Of a DNA stretch of 56,741 nucleotides, positions 7,776 through 15,949 are shown in pieces. The position numbers and the translations under genes are program-made. The DNA comes from JALZAI01 sp038212215 (GTDB taxonomy: Bacteria; Actinomycetota; Actinomycetes; Mycobacteriales; Jatrophihabitantaceae). The notes under the pieces are model-generated. The model saw nothing but the letters and a program-made list of their open reading frames with translations, ran no database searches and was not told the origin of the DNA. The first letter of the stretch is position 1. Each line of letters opens with the position of its first letter. Location: assembly GCA_038212215.1 (NCBI GenBank), contig JBBQUT010000032.1, positions 1 through 56,741 of the forward strand. Reading direction: 5' to 3'.

Positions 7776-8492
7776 TTAGCCGATGACGGCGGCGATCGCG
7801 ATGAAGTGACAGGTCGCCGCGGCGCAGACGTGGGCGTGAAATACTTCGTGATAGCCGAACACGGCCGGCACCGGATCTGGCCACCGGCGGTGATAGGATA
7901 GCGCCCCGACGATGTAGAGCAGCCCACCGGCCAGGAAAAGCGTCGCCGCGACAACTCCGGTGTGCACCCACACGGCGGGCAGGCTCAATCCGGCGACCGC
8001 GCCGAGTGCGATGAAGACCGCCCCGACGAGGCGTTCCGGCGCCTGCATCCAGAAGAGATGGATGACGCAGGCAACAAGGGTCAGCGCCCACATCAGCGTG
8101 AAGCACGCCGCCCCGAATGTGCCTTTGGCAGCCACCAGGAAGGCGGGTGTCGCCGAACCGGCGATCAGCAAGAAGATCATCGTGTGGTCCAGGCGCTGCA
8201 GGCGACAGCTCCATTCGGGCGTCCAGGTGCCGCGGTGGTACAGCGCGCTGGTGCCGAACAGGCCGACCAGGCTGACGACGTAGATCACTGCGGCGGTAGT
8301 CGCGCGCGGTGTATCGGCCTGCCGGACGAGCAGGCTGCCGAAACCTATCGACACGACGAACCAGATCAGATGCAGCCAGCCGCGCAGCAGCGGTTTCACG
8401 TAGTGGACGTCGCGCAGGGCGTCGTACAGGTGACCTGCGGTTGCTGTGTGCGCGTGATGGGATGGCGCGTCGTCCGGGAGCGCGGCCTGCAC
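7776..8492 (-). CDS. PAQR / hemolysin-III family membrane protein (TrhA-like)
   Basis: 238 residues with about seven membrane helices. The family's metal-site residues are visible: SALYHRGTW, RLQRLDHTMIFLLIAGS and, near the C-terminus, FGYHEVFHAHV. Members (TrhA, YqfA, historically hemolysin III) act in membrane energy and fluidity homeostasis; haemolysis is probably not the native role. GTG 8492 lies 7 nt after a TATTGT box, so the mRNA is likely leaderless. Confidence 0.92.
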   Translation of the reverse strand: MQAALPDDAPSHHAHTATAGHLYDALRDVHYVKPLLRGWLHLIWFVVSIGFGSLLVRQADTPRATTAAVIYVVSLVGLFGTSALYHRGTWTPEWSCRLQRLDHTMIFLLIAGSATPAFLVAAKGTFGAACFTLMWALTLVACVIHLFWMQAPERLVGAVFIALGAVAGLSLPAVWVHTGVVAATLFLAGGLLYIVGALSYHRRWPDPVPAVFGYHEVFHAHVCAAATCHFIAIAAVIG

Positions 8493-8499
8493 GGTGCGG

Positions 8500-8505
8500 A
8501 CAATA
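8500..8505 (-). promoter_or_regulatory. Candidate -10 box (TATTGT) of a leaderless promoter
   Basis: On the minus strand TATTGT ends 7 nt before the GTG start of the TrhA-like gene. Confidence 0.45.
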
Positions 8506-8566
8506 CAACGAACCGCGCAGATTCTCGGCCGCGTGCCGTCTTAGGGCCCGACCCCGACGAGCGCGT

Positions 8567-8572
8567 TACTCT
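8567..8572 (+). promoter_or_regulatory. Candidate -10 box (TACTCT) of a leaderless promoter
   Basis: TACTCT ends 7 nt before the ATG of the STAS gene at 8580. Confidence 0.35.
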
Positions 8573-8579
8573 GCGGCGT

Positions 8580-8918
8580 ATGGAATTGGACATCGAGGTC
8601 GACGAAACAGACGCGCAGCAGCCGGTGCTTCAGGTTCGCGGGTCGATCGACATGCAGAGTCGCGCGGACCTGATCCGGGTCGCCCAGCGCAGCCTGGCCG
8701 CGGGGTCGGTGACAACGCTCGTCCTCGATCTCACTGGCGTCCGTTTCATGGACTCCACCGGGATCGGTGCGCTTGTCGAGCTGTCTCGTGACGCGCAGGA
8801 AGCGCAAGCGGGGTTCCGGATTCGCAATCCCTCAAGCCGCGTCACCCATATCCTGGAGCTGACCGGGCTCTTGGACGCGTGGGATATTGAAACCGACGCT
8901 CCGCCGCCCGTTGAATGA
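8580..8918 (+). CDS. STAS-domain anti-sigma-factor antagonist
   Basis: A 112-residue single-domain protein of the SpoIIAA/RsbV type. It would bind an anti-sigma kinase and release the sigma factor when unphosphorylated. The signature FMDSTGIGALVELS is intact, with Ser59 as the likely phosphosite. Start ATG 8580 gives the normal family length and follows a leaderless -10 box; the same frame is open far upstream without coding character. The gene converges, with an 18-bp gap, on a GAF-SpoIIE phosphatase, the class of enzyme that dephosphorylates such proteins. No anti-sigma kinase is seen nearby. Confidence 0.9.
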   Translation: MELDIEVDETDAQQPVLQVRGSIDMQSRADLIRVAQRSLAAGSVTTLVLDLTGVRFMDSTGIGALVELSRDAQEAQAGFRIRNPSSRVTHILELTGLLDAWDIETDAPPPVE

Positions 8919-8936
8919 CGATCGCCAGGCATCTGG

Positions 8937-10733
8937 CTATCGGTCTGCAAGGCGTAAGGCGAGCACCGCGATATCGTCCTCGACGCCATCCTCGGCGCGT
9001 CGTTTCACGATCGCCTCGCACAACTCGTCCAGCGATAGTTGTGCCAATGGCGCAAGCCGCTCGCGCAACCGCTCGAGAGCGACGGCGTAGTCCTCGTCGA
9101 CCTGCTCGAAGAGCCCGTCCGACATCAGTACCAGCGTTTGCCCGGCGTGCAGCGTTGCATGATGCTCGTCGCGCGGGCGGTGCGGATCGTAGCCGAGCAG
9201 CAGGTTTGTGCCGCCCTCGAGTTCAGTGACGGTGCCGTCGCGATCGATGAGCAGCGGCAGCGGATGCCCAGCCGAGGACCACGTCAGCTGCGCCTTGTCG
9301 TCGCTGCGGCGTCCGACTTCGACGACGATGGCGGTCGCGAGGGAACTGACACCGAGCCCGGTCATGGCGCAGTCCACGCGGGAAAGGATGGCCGCCGGGT
9401 TTGCCGTGCGGTCGAAGCCAATGCTGCGCATCATCGTCCGCAGCTGACCCATCACACTGATCGCGTGCACATCGTGGCCGATCACATCACCGACCACGAG
9501 CATCACCTCGCCATCCGCGCGACGGTAAACGTCATACCAGTCGCCGCCGACGTGCGCATCGCTACTTGCGGGCCGGTAGCGTACGGCGATCTGCAGGCCG
9601 GCAACGTCGGGCGGGCTGCTCAACAGGCTGCGCTGCAACGTTTCAGCCATGCTGCGCTGGCGCCCGTGCAGGAACGCGTTCTCGAGCGAGAGTCCCGCTC
9701 GCCGCGCCATCTCGTGAGCGATGGACAGTTCCACCTCGGTGTGCGCGCCTCGCTCGCGGCCGTTGAGCAGCGTGATCGCACCGAACGGCGCCCCCCTGCC
9801 CGTGAGCGGGTACACCGCGACCGACTCAGGCGCGAGCGTCGTTAGAGCTGCCCGGGCGCGCGCGTCGGGAACCGCTCGCTCGATCAAGGACTCGTCCAGG
9901 TGCCGCACTATGACAGGAGTGCCGGTGCGGAGGGCGGTCATCATCGGCGCGTCGTCGGCCGCGTCGTGCCAACCTGCGTAGCGGGCCACCTCGGCCAGTC
10001 GGCTCGGATCGCGATGGGCGTGGCCGATTTCGCGCCGGAGTCCGGAGACGGAGTCCATCGCGGTGATCAGACACCAGTCGCCCAGCAGCGGGACCATGCT
10101 CTCGGCCAGGCGCCCCAGCGCACCCTCGGGATCGGCGGTGTCGGCCAGCACCTCGCCGACCTCGTCGAGGAAGGCCAGCCGCTGCTGGGCCCGCGCTGCC
10201 TCGTCGGCAGCGCTGGTCGCCATCGCGAGAGCGTCGCGCAGCGCCACCTCGCTGCTGGCCGAGGCTGCCAAGGCCCCGAGAATCTCAACGTCACGGTCCG
10301 ACCACGTCCGCACGACAGTGTCCACCACACAAAAGGTGCCGAGGATGGCGCCGTTGGGCGCCCGGAGCGGGAAACCGGCCCAGGCGGCCACGCCCATCGT
10401 CGTGATGGACGGGTTGTCCGCGGTCATCGGATGTGCCGCAGCGTCGCCGATGAGCACCGCGTCACCGGTGCCGATGACGTACTGGCAGAAGGATTCCTCC
10501 ACGCGGTTCTGCCGGTCGACCGGGTCGGTGGACTCGACGCCGATGCAGGACTTCCAGAACGAGCGGGTCTCGTCCACGATCGTCACAAACGCATATGGGG
10601 TCTGCAGCAGTAGTGCCGCCAAACGCGCCAGCCGGTCGAAACTTTCCTCCGCGCCGGTGTCGAGCAGTCTGGTTGCGCGTACGGCAGCGAGGCGATCGAC
10701 GTCGAAGACGCCCGCGGGAACCGCTGCACTCAC
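8937..10733 (-). CDS. GAF-GAF-SpoIIE PP2C phosphatase
   Basis: A 598-residue cytosolic sensor phosphatase. There are two GAF sensor domains (about 20-165, with SFCQYVIGTG and FCVVDTV, and about 185-350), joined by a helical linker to a SpoIIE-type PP2C domain (about 375-596). Metal-binding motifs are seen at GGDWYDVY (396-403), WSSAGHPLPLL and VLMSDGLFE. It would dephosphorylate a STAS partner in response to a ligand of the GAF domains. The convergent STAS gene next door is an obvious candidate substrate. A GTG start with GAAGGA upstream supports 10733. Confidence 0.92.
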   Translation of the reverse strand: MSAAVPAGVFDVDRLAAVRATRLLDTGAEESFDRLARLAALLLQTPYAFVTIVDETRSFWKSCIGVESTDPVDRQNRVEESFCQYVIGTGDAVLIGDAAAHPMTADNPSITTMGVAAWAGFPLRAPNGAILGTFCVVDTVVRTWSDRDVEILGALAASASSEVALRDALAMATSAADEAARAQQRLAFLDEVGEVLADTADPEGALGRLAESMVPLLGDWCLITAMDSVSGLRREIGHAHRDPSRLAEVARYAGWHDAADDAPMMTALRTGTPVIVRHLDESLIERAVPDARARAALTTLAPESVAVYPLTGRGAPFGAITLLNGRERGAHTEVELSIAHEMARRAGLSLENAFLHGRQRSMAETLQRSLLSSPPDVAGLQIAVRYRPASSDAHVGGDWYDVYRRADGEVMLVVGDVIGHDVHAISVMGQLRTMMRSIGFDRTANPAAILSRVDCAMTGLGVSSLATAIVVEVGRRSDDKAQLTWSSAGHPLPLLIDRDGTVTELEGGTNLLLGYDPHRPRDEHHATLHAGQTLVLMSDGLFEQVDEDYAVALERLRERLAPLAQLSLDELCEAIVKRRAEDGVEDDIAVLALRLADR

Positions 10734-10815
10734 TGACTTGTCCTTCGGCCCGAGTCAGCCAATAGTGGCACGCGAGTTGGCGTTACCTTCGCACGGGAGC
10801 GGGTAGCTCCCTGTC

Positions 10816-11019
10816 ATGACCGAATTCCACACAGGTGACAGGGTCCGCTGGTCCAGCCACGGCGGCACAGCGAACGGCGAGGTCGTGCGCAAAATCACGT
10901 CCGACACCGACGCAGCGGGGCGAACGGTGCGGGCCAGCGCTGACGAGCCGCAGTATCTGGTGCGCAGCGACAACGGCGGCGAAGCAGTCCACAAGCCAGC
11001 GGCCCTGACCAGACAATGA
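10816..11019 (+). CDS. DUF2945 (hypervirulence-associated TUDOR-like) small protein
   Basis: 67 residues. FHTGDRVRWSSHGGTANGEV followed by ADEPQYLVRSDNGGEAVHKP is the full-length DUF2945 pattern, a small SH3/TUDOR-like barrel of unknown function common in actinobacteria and proteobacteria. It is divergent from the SpoIIE gene with an 82-bp shared upstream region and stands alone. Confidence 0.85.
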   Translation: MTEFHTGDRVRWSSHGGTANGEVVRKITSDTDAAGRTVRASADEPQYLVRSDNGGEAVHKPAALTRQ

Positions 11020-11129
11020 CGGCGGGGCCCACTGATGCAGGCCCGGCCTCGTCCCGTGGATGACGCTGTCCTGCCGCGCCTGGATCTCGCTACTCAGCAC
11101 GAATGCGTCACGGACGAAGAAGGCGAGCG

Positions 11130-12608
11130 TCAACCGAGGGTGAACGGGTCTCGCGTAGCACCGGTGAGTTCGACCCACACTGCTTTCGTTCGCAGATATG
11201 CATCCACTGCCTCGGCCCCGTTCTCGCGCCCGATGCCGGAATCGCCGAACCCGCCGAATGGCACGCTCGGTGCCACCACCCGGTAGGCGTTGATCCAGAC
11301 CGTCCCGGCGTCGATGCGCTCGGCGACCCGATGTGCCCGGTGTACATCCTTGGTCCACACCGCTCCGGCCAGGCCGTACACCGTGTCGTTCGCGAGGGCG
11401 ATCGCGTCGTCTTCGGTGCTGAACGGGTAGGCCGCCAAGACGGGTCCGAAAACCTCTTCCCGGACGATCATGTCGTCGCGACCGACTCCGGTGAGGACGC
11501 TCGGTTGCACGAAATAGCCCCCTCGGCTCTCCTCCGCGCCGCCGCCGTACGCCGCGCGGGCGCCGAGGTCGAGCGCGGCTCGGAGGTAGCCGAGCACCTT
11601 GTCGAACTGGGGGCGGTTCGCGACCGGGCCCATCTCGGTGTCGGCTGCCATCGGGTCGCCGAGCTTGATCGTCGCGGCGCGGGCTGCAACGAGCCCGACG
11701 AGTTCGTCGTGCACGTCCTCGTGGACGATCAGCCGCGAGCCGGCCATGCAGGTCTGCCCGGTAGCGGCGAAGACGCCGGCGACGACGCCGTTCGCCGCCG
11801 CGGCGAGATCGGCGTCGGGAAACACGATGTGCGCGGACTTGCCGCCGAGTTCGAGCGTGACCGGTTTCAGGTTGCCGGCCGCGGCACGTGCCACTGCCCG
11901 CCCGGTCGCCGTCGAACCGGTGAAGGCCACCTTGTCGACACCTGGGTGCGCCGCGAGGGCCGCGCCCGTCTCGCGCGAGAGACCGGTCACCACATTGACC
12001 ACGCCGGATGGGAAACCGGCCTGATCTACCAGTTCAGCGAAAGCGAGCGTCGACGCCGAGGCGTGCTCCGACGGTTTGACCACGACAGTGCACCCGGCCG
12101 CGAGCGCAGGCGCCAATTTCCAGCTCATGAGCAGTAAGGGCGAATTCCACGGAGTGATCGCGGCGACCACGCCGACTGGCTGACGTCGGGTGTAGACGAG
12201 GTAGTTCGGATTGGGGGACGGGATTTGGCGACCTTCGAGCTTGTCGGCCAGCCCGGCGTAGTAGTGATACCACGCACCGAGTCCGGTCATCTGAGCGATC
12301 ATCTCGCGGTACAGCTTGCCGGAGTCCTGGACCTCGAGCCTGGCCAGCAGGTCGGCATTGTCGGCGATGACATCGCCGAGACGACGCATGAGCGCAGCGC
12401 GGGTGAAGCCGGTCATGGCGCCCCACTCCGCACCGAGGGCGCTACGCGCCGCAGCCACCGCTGCGTCCACGTCGTCGACGCCGCCGTCCGGAATCACAGC
12501 CCAGGGCCTACCGAGATAGGGATTCTCGGAGGCGAAGGTCTTGCCGGACAGTGCGTCGACGGGCTTGCCGCCGATGAACATCTTGAACTGCGGCAGCGTC
12601 TCGGACAT
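11130..12608 (-). CDS. NAD(P)-dependent aldehyde dehydrogenase
   Basis: A 492-residue ALDH-superfamily enzyme that oxidises an aldehyde to its acid. Visible motifs are the TPWNSPLLLMSWKLAPALAA cofactor segment, AFTGSTATG, the general-base VTLELGGKSAH, the catalytic Cys in GQTCMAGSRL, and EEVFGPVLAAYPF. AGGAGG precedes ATG 12608. It is the last gene of an operon behind a CoA-transferase (30-bp gap) and a HOT-like dehydrogenase. If the first enzyme makes succinate semialdehyde, this one could convert it to succinate; the substrate is inferred, not shown. Confidence 0.93.
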   Translation of the reverse strand: MSETLPQFKMFIGGKPVDALSGKTFASENPYLGRPWAVIPDGGVDDVDAAVAAARSALGAEWGAMTGFTRAALMRRLGDVIADNADLLARLEVQDSGKLYREMIAQMTGLGAWYHYYAGLADKLEGRQIPSPNPNYLVYTRRQPVGVVAAITPWNSPLLLMSWKLAPALAAGCTVVVKPSEHASASTLAFAELVDQAGFPSGVVNVVTGLSRETGAALAAHPGVDKVAFTGSTATGRAVARAAAGNLKPVTLELGGKSAHIVFPDADLAAAANGVVAGVFAATGQTCMAGSRLIVHEDVHDELVGLVAARAATIKLGDPMAADTEMGPVANRPQFDKVLGYLRAALDLGARAAYGGGAEESRGGYFVQPSVLTGVGRDDMIVREEVFGPVLAAYPFSTEDDAIALANDTVYGLAGAVWTKDVHRAHRVAERIDAGTVWINAYRVVAPSVPFGGFGDSGIGRENGAEAVDAYLRTKAVWVELTGATRDPFTLG

Positions 12609-12638
12609 CGCTGTTCCTCCTGCGGATCGATCTGGATG

Positions 12639-13814
12639 CTAGTGCTCGAGCTCGCCGGTGACTTCTGTGGTGTGCTGCCCGAGGCGGGGTGGGTTGCGCG
12701 AAATCGCCGATGAGCGACCGTCGAACTGCCACGGCGTGTTCGCCACTTCGGTGTGCCCGCCGCCGGCGAGGTCGATCGGCAGCACCATGCCGCGCGCGCG
12801 GACTTCCGGGTCGGCGAATACGGCGGCCATGTCGCGCACCGCGCCGACGGGCACGCCAGCCTGCTCGAGCAGGCTGATCACGGTTGCGGACGGTCGCGCA
12901 CGTGCCGCTGTGCCGATGATGTCGAGGACCTCCGCCTGGTGCGCCAGCCGGTCGCCGTTGGTGGCGAACCGTGGGTCCGCAGCGAAATCGGCTAGGTCAA
13001 GGGCCGCACAGCAGCGCGCGAACTGGGCATCATTGCCGACGCAGATGTTGACGAAGCCGTCCGCAGTCTCGAACAGGCCGTAGGGCGCGATCGCCGAGTG
13101 GCCGTTGTAGTCATTCGCTGGCAGCACGCCGGTGGCGAGGTAGCGCGCGGCGTGCTGGGTGAGCATCGACACCAGGCAATCCTGCATCGCAATGTCGATG
13201 ACCCGCCCATGACCGGTCGACTCGCGCTCGTACAGCGCGGCGATGATCGCCGTCGCCGCGAACATGCCCGCGGCGATGTCCCCACCTGGCACACCCCACT
13301 TGGTAGGGGCGCCCGCGGGCCCGGTGAGTGACATCACGCCGGACGTGCCTTGCACGATCTGGTCGTATCCGGCCCGCGGCGCGGCGTCCTGTCCGAAGCC
13401 GCTGATCGCGCAGTACACCAGGCGCGCATTGTCGGCGCACACGTCCTGGGAGCCGAGCCCGAGCCGCTCTGCCGTGCCGGGCCGCCAGTTTTGTACGACG
13501 ACGTCGGCCTTTTCGACCAACCGGCGAACGACGAGCAGGTCTTGTTCTTGCTTGAGGTCGAGCGCGACGCTGCGCTTGTTGCGGTTGACGGCCAGAAAGT
13601 ACGCGGCATCGGCGCCGACGAAAGGAGGGCCCCAATGACGCGCATCATCGCCGCGATCGGGCTGCTCGATCTTGACGACGTCCGCCCCGAGGTCGGCGAG
13701 CATCATCGTCGCGTAAGGACCCGACAGCGCCTGGGTGAAGTCGATGATCCGTATTCCGGCAAGCATTCCCAAGCCGGGCGCCTGCTGATGCTGGCTAGTT
13801 GAATCCGGCGGCAT
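12639..13814 (-). CDS. Class III CoA-transferase (CaiB/BaiF/Frc family)
   Basis: 391 residues. It would move CoA between carboxylic acids through an enzyme-bound anhydride. The catalytic Asp is probably Asp179 in the VPGGDIAAGMF segment, which aligns by pattern with the formyl-CoA transferase active site. Other family marks are GIRIIDFTQALSGPYATMML near the N-terminus, KIEQPDRGDDAR and RPGTAERLGL. The start ATG shares a base with the stop of the upstream dehydrogenase (TGATG), so translation is coupled. A GTG one codon earlier is an alternative. Together with the flanking enzymes it suggests activation of a hydroxy- or dicarboxylic acid. Confidence 0.92.
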   Translation of the reverse strand: MPPDSTSQHQQAPGLGMLAGIRIIDFTQALSGPYATMMLADLGADVVKIEQPDRGDDARHWGPPFVGADAAYFLAVNRNKRSVALDLKQEQDLLVVRRLVEKADVVVQNWRPGTAERLGLGSQDVCADNARLVYCAISGFGQDAAPRAGYDQIVQGTSGVMSLTGPAGAPTKWGVPGGDIAAGMFAATAIIAALYERESTGHGRVIDIAMQDCLVSMLTQHAARYLATGVLPANDYNGHSAIAPYGLFETADGFVNICVGNDAQFARCCAALDLADFAADPRFATNGDRLAHQAEVLDIIGTAARARPSATVISLLEQAGVPVGAVRDMAAVFADPEVRARGMVLPIDLAGGGHTEVANTPWQFDGRSSAISRNPPRLGQHTTEVTGELEH

Positions 13815-15100
13815 CACCAGTTCTGCATCGACTTCGCAAAAATGTCGGCGATGTCGTCCTCCGTGGGCGTGCGCGGACAGGTGGCCAGCAGCCGCTGCTG
13901 CTTCATCGTGCCAGGAACGAGATCGGCGATGTCGTCCTCGGTGTAGCCGACCGCGCCGATGCCGTTAGGAATTCCGATGTCGCGCATCAAATCGACCAGA
14001 ATAGCGGGAAGTTGCTCGGAAGCGTCGTTGAGGGTGTCGGCGCCGGGATCGAGAAGCGCAGCCGCCTTCAAATGGCGCTCCGGCGCGCTGTCGAAGCAGA
14101 ACCGGAAGGCCTGCGGAGCGGTGAGCGACACCGACATGCCGTGCGGCACCATTGCCTCGTCCTGCGGGTATCCCGACGGACGGAAATCCTTGACCATGCC
14201 GGCGATGGGATAGGCGTTGGCGTGCGGAATGTGCACGCCGGAATTGCCGAATCCCATGCCGGCGAACGTTGCGGCCATCATCATCGCGCTGCGTGCCGCG
14301 AGGTCGTCGCCCTGGTGCACGGCGGTACGAAAGGATCCTGCCAGCAGGCTGAGCGCCTTCTCGCACCATAGATCCGACACCGGGTTCGATCCGCAGTAGG
14401 TGACCCGCTCCTCCGGCCGCTTTCGATCGAAGGACTGGTACCAGCGTGCGGTGTAGGACTCCAAAGCGTGGCAAACGATGTCCATACCGGCGGCCGCGGT
14501 GACCTCGGGCGGAAGGGTCAGCGTGAGCAACGGGTCGATGATCGCGAGCGTTGGTCGGAGTCGCCAATGGCTGATCCCGGTCTTCACTCGCATCGAGAGA
14601 ATGTCGAGGACGCACATCGCCGTGCTCTCCGAGCCGGTGCCCGCAGTGGTCGGGATGGCAATCAGCGGTTTCAACTGGCCCTTCGGCGCCCGGGCATTTC
14701 CGATGGGCTTGTTGATGTAGTCCATCAATTCGCCCTCGTCGGTCGTCACCAGGTTGACGGCCTTCGCGGTATCGATAACCGAACCGCCCCCGACCGCGAC
14801 GAATCCGTCCCATGGGCCTTGCTCGCGCGCGTAGCCCGCTGCCTTGTCCATACTGTCGTCTGTCGGCTCTACGTGGACACCGTCAAAGATTTCCGACGAT
14901 ATGTGGTGCTGCTGCAACAAATCTGCGACCCGCTGCGGGATGCCGGTTCGGTTGATTGTCGGATCGGTGAGGATGAGCACGCGCCGCACGTTGTACTGGC
15001 TCATCTCGAAGCCGACCTCATCGAGTGAGCCCGCACCGAATTTCAAGGGAGGTGCGCCCCACGTGAAGATGGTCTCCTCCGTCAACTGTGGTGTCGTCAT
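13814..15100 (-). CDS. Iron-containing alcohol dehydrogenase, hydroxyacid-oxoacid transhydrogenase (HOT)-like
   Basis: 428 residues of the group III iron-dependent alcohol dehydrogenase fold. GGGSVID (104-110) binds the nucleotide. The metal site is suggested by MDIVCHALESY, IPHANAYPIAG and VPHGMSVSL. The C-terminus (VPGTMKQQRLLATCPRTPTE) and the length resemble ADHFE1/HOT, which oxidises 4-hydroxybutyrate to succinate semialdehyde while reducing 2-oxoglutarate. GAGAGGA lies 7 nt before ATG 15100. It is first gene of a three-gene operon. Other alcohol substrates are possible. Confidence 0.88.
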   Translation of the reverse strand: MTTPQLTEETIFTWGAPPLKFGAGSLDEVGFEMSQYNVRRVLILTDPTINRTGIPQRVADLLQQHHISSEIFDGVHVEPTDDSMDKAAGYAREQGPWDGFVAVGGGSVIDTAKAVNLVTTDEGELMDYINKPIGNARAPKGQLKPLIAIPTTAGTGSESTAMCVLDILSMRVKTGISHWRLRPTLAIIDPLLTLTLPPEVTAAAGMDIVCHALESYTARWYQSFDRKRPEERVTYCGSNPVSDLWCEKALSLLAGSFRTAVHQGDDLAARSAMMMAATFAGMGFGNSGVHIPHANAYPIAGMVKDFRPSGYPQDEAMVPHGMSVSLTAPQAFRFCFDSAPERHLKAAALLDPGADTLNDASEQLPAILVDLMRDIGIPNGIGAVGYTEDDIADLVPGTMKQQRLLATCPRTPTEDDIADIFAKSMQNW

Positions 15101-15430
15101 GTCTGTCGTCCTCTCTGGCTGCTCCTACGCAGGTCGACTGTCAGGGGCGGGGATAGCCGCCGTCGAGGATACAAATCCGCGATGAGGCGGCAGATCACAG
15201 GAATCCGGGCTAAAGCTTTACGATTCGCCCCAGCGTGCCCGGCCGTGTGAACGAGTGTCAAGCGTCGCCACCGCGCACCCTGCCACGTGACTCGAGGATT
15301 GCGGCAATTGCGTCCGGATCGGAATGTAGGCGCCCGAACGGTGGTTGCTCGATGCAATAGGATCACATCCGGGAATCGCCGTCGACGCACCGCACTAGTG
15401 CGCCGGCAACGCTCAGGTACAGCGCCTGTG
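15101..15430. other. Divergent intergenic region of the HOT operon and lsr2
   Basis: About 330 bases without a gene. On the minus strand a TATCCT box (15166-15171) lies 65 nt before the HOT gene but lacks a good -35 partner. A short palindrome GCACTAGTGC lies near 15390. Nothing else is supportable. Confidence 0.35.
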
Positions 15431-15459
15431 CGGACAAGATGAGAACAGACCGGTATCCT
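15431..15459 (+). promoter_or_regulatory. Candidate lsr2 promoter
   Basis: CGGACA (15431-15436) and TATCCT (15454-15459) are spaced 17 nt apart, 33 nt before the lsr2 start. Just downstream lies GATAGAACGGTTATC, a small inverted repeat that is AT-rich relative to its surroundings, suiting Lsr2 autoregulation. Confidence 0.35.
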
Positions 15460-15491
15460 GATAGAACGGTTATCACAATCACGGAGGATTT

Positions 15492-15824
15492 ATGGCAAAG
15501 CAGATCGTCACCATGACGGAGTTCACCGACGATCTCACGGGCGGAAAGGCAGAGAATACGATCAGTTTCAGCCTTGACGGCGCCGCCTATGAAATCGATC
15601 TGTCGAAGGCGAACACACGCGCGTTCGAGAAGGCGCTGAAGCCCTACCTCGACGCCGCACGCAAGGTCCGTACTCCGCGTGGCGCTTCGCGCCGCGGCGC
15701 GGCGAAGCCGGTCCTGCGCGATCTCCGCGCCGTGCGCGAGTGGGCCAAATCCAACGGGCATTCGATCTCGGATCGCGGACGGGTCGCAGCCAGCGTCCTG
15801 GAAGCCTACGAGGCGGCGAACTAA
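15492..15824 (+). CDS. lsr2: Lsr2-family nucleoid-associated protein
   Basis: 110 residues. Lsr2 is an H-NS-like bridging protein that silences AT-rich, often foreign, DNA. The N-terminal MAKQIVTMTEFTDDLTGGKA dimerisation strands and the C-terminal IREW-type helix with SDRGRVAASVLEAYEAAN are characteristic. The RGR tripeptide is the AT-hook-like minor-groove clamp. CGGAGG lies 6 nt before ATG 15492. It is monocistronic, followed by a decayed GGDEF-EAL gene. Confidence 0.95.
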   Translation: MAKQIVTMTEFTDDLTGGKAENTISFSLDGAAYEIDLSKANTRAFEKALKPYLDAARKVRTPRGASRRGAAKPVLRDLRAVREWAKSNGHSISDRGRVAASVLEAYEAAN

Positions 15825-15949
15825 CCGGTATCGGATCCTCGTTTCGGCTAACGTTCGGGCTCACCGCGCCGAATGAAGGGTGTCGGCGGCCACCGCCGCC
15901 GACACTCGTTCGCGCAGGGCCGCTGGCGAAGGCCGTGGGGTGAGTACCC

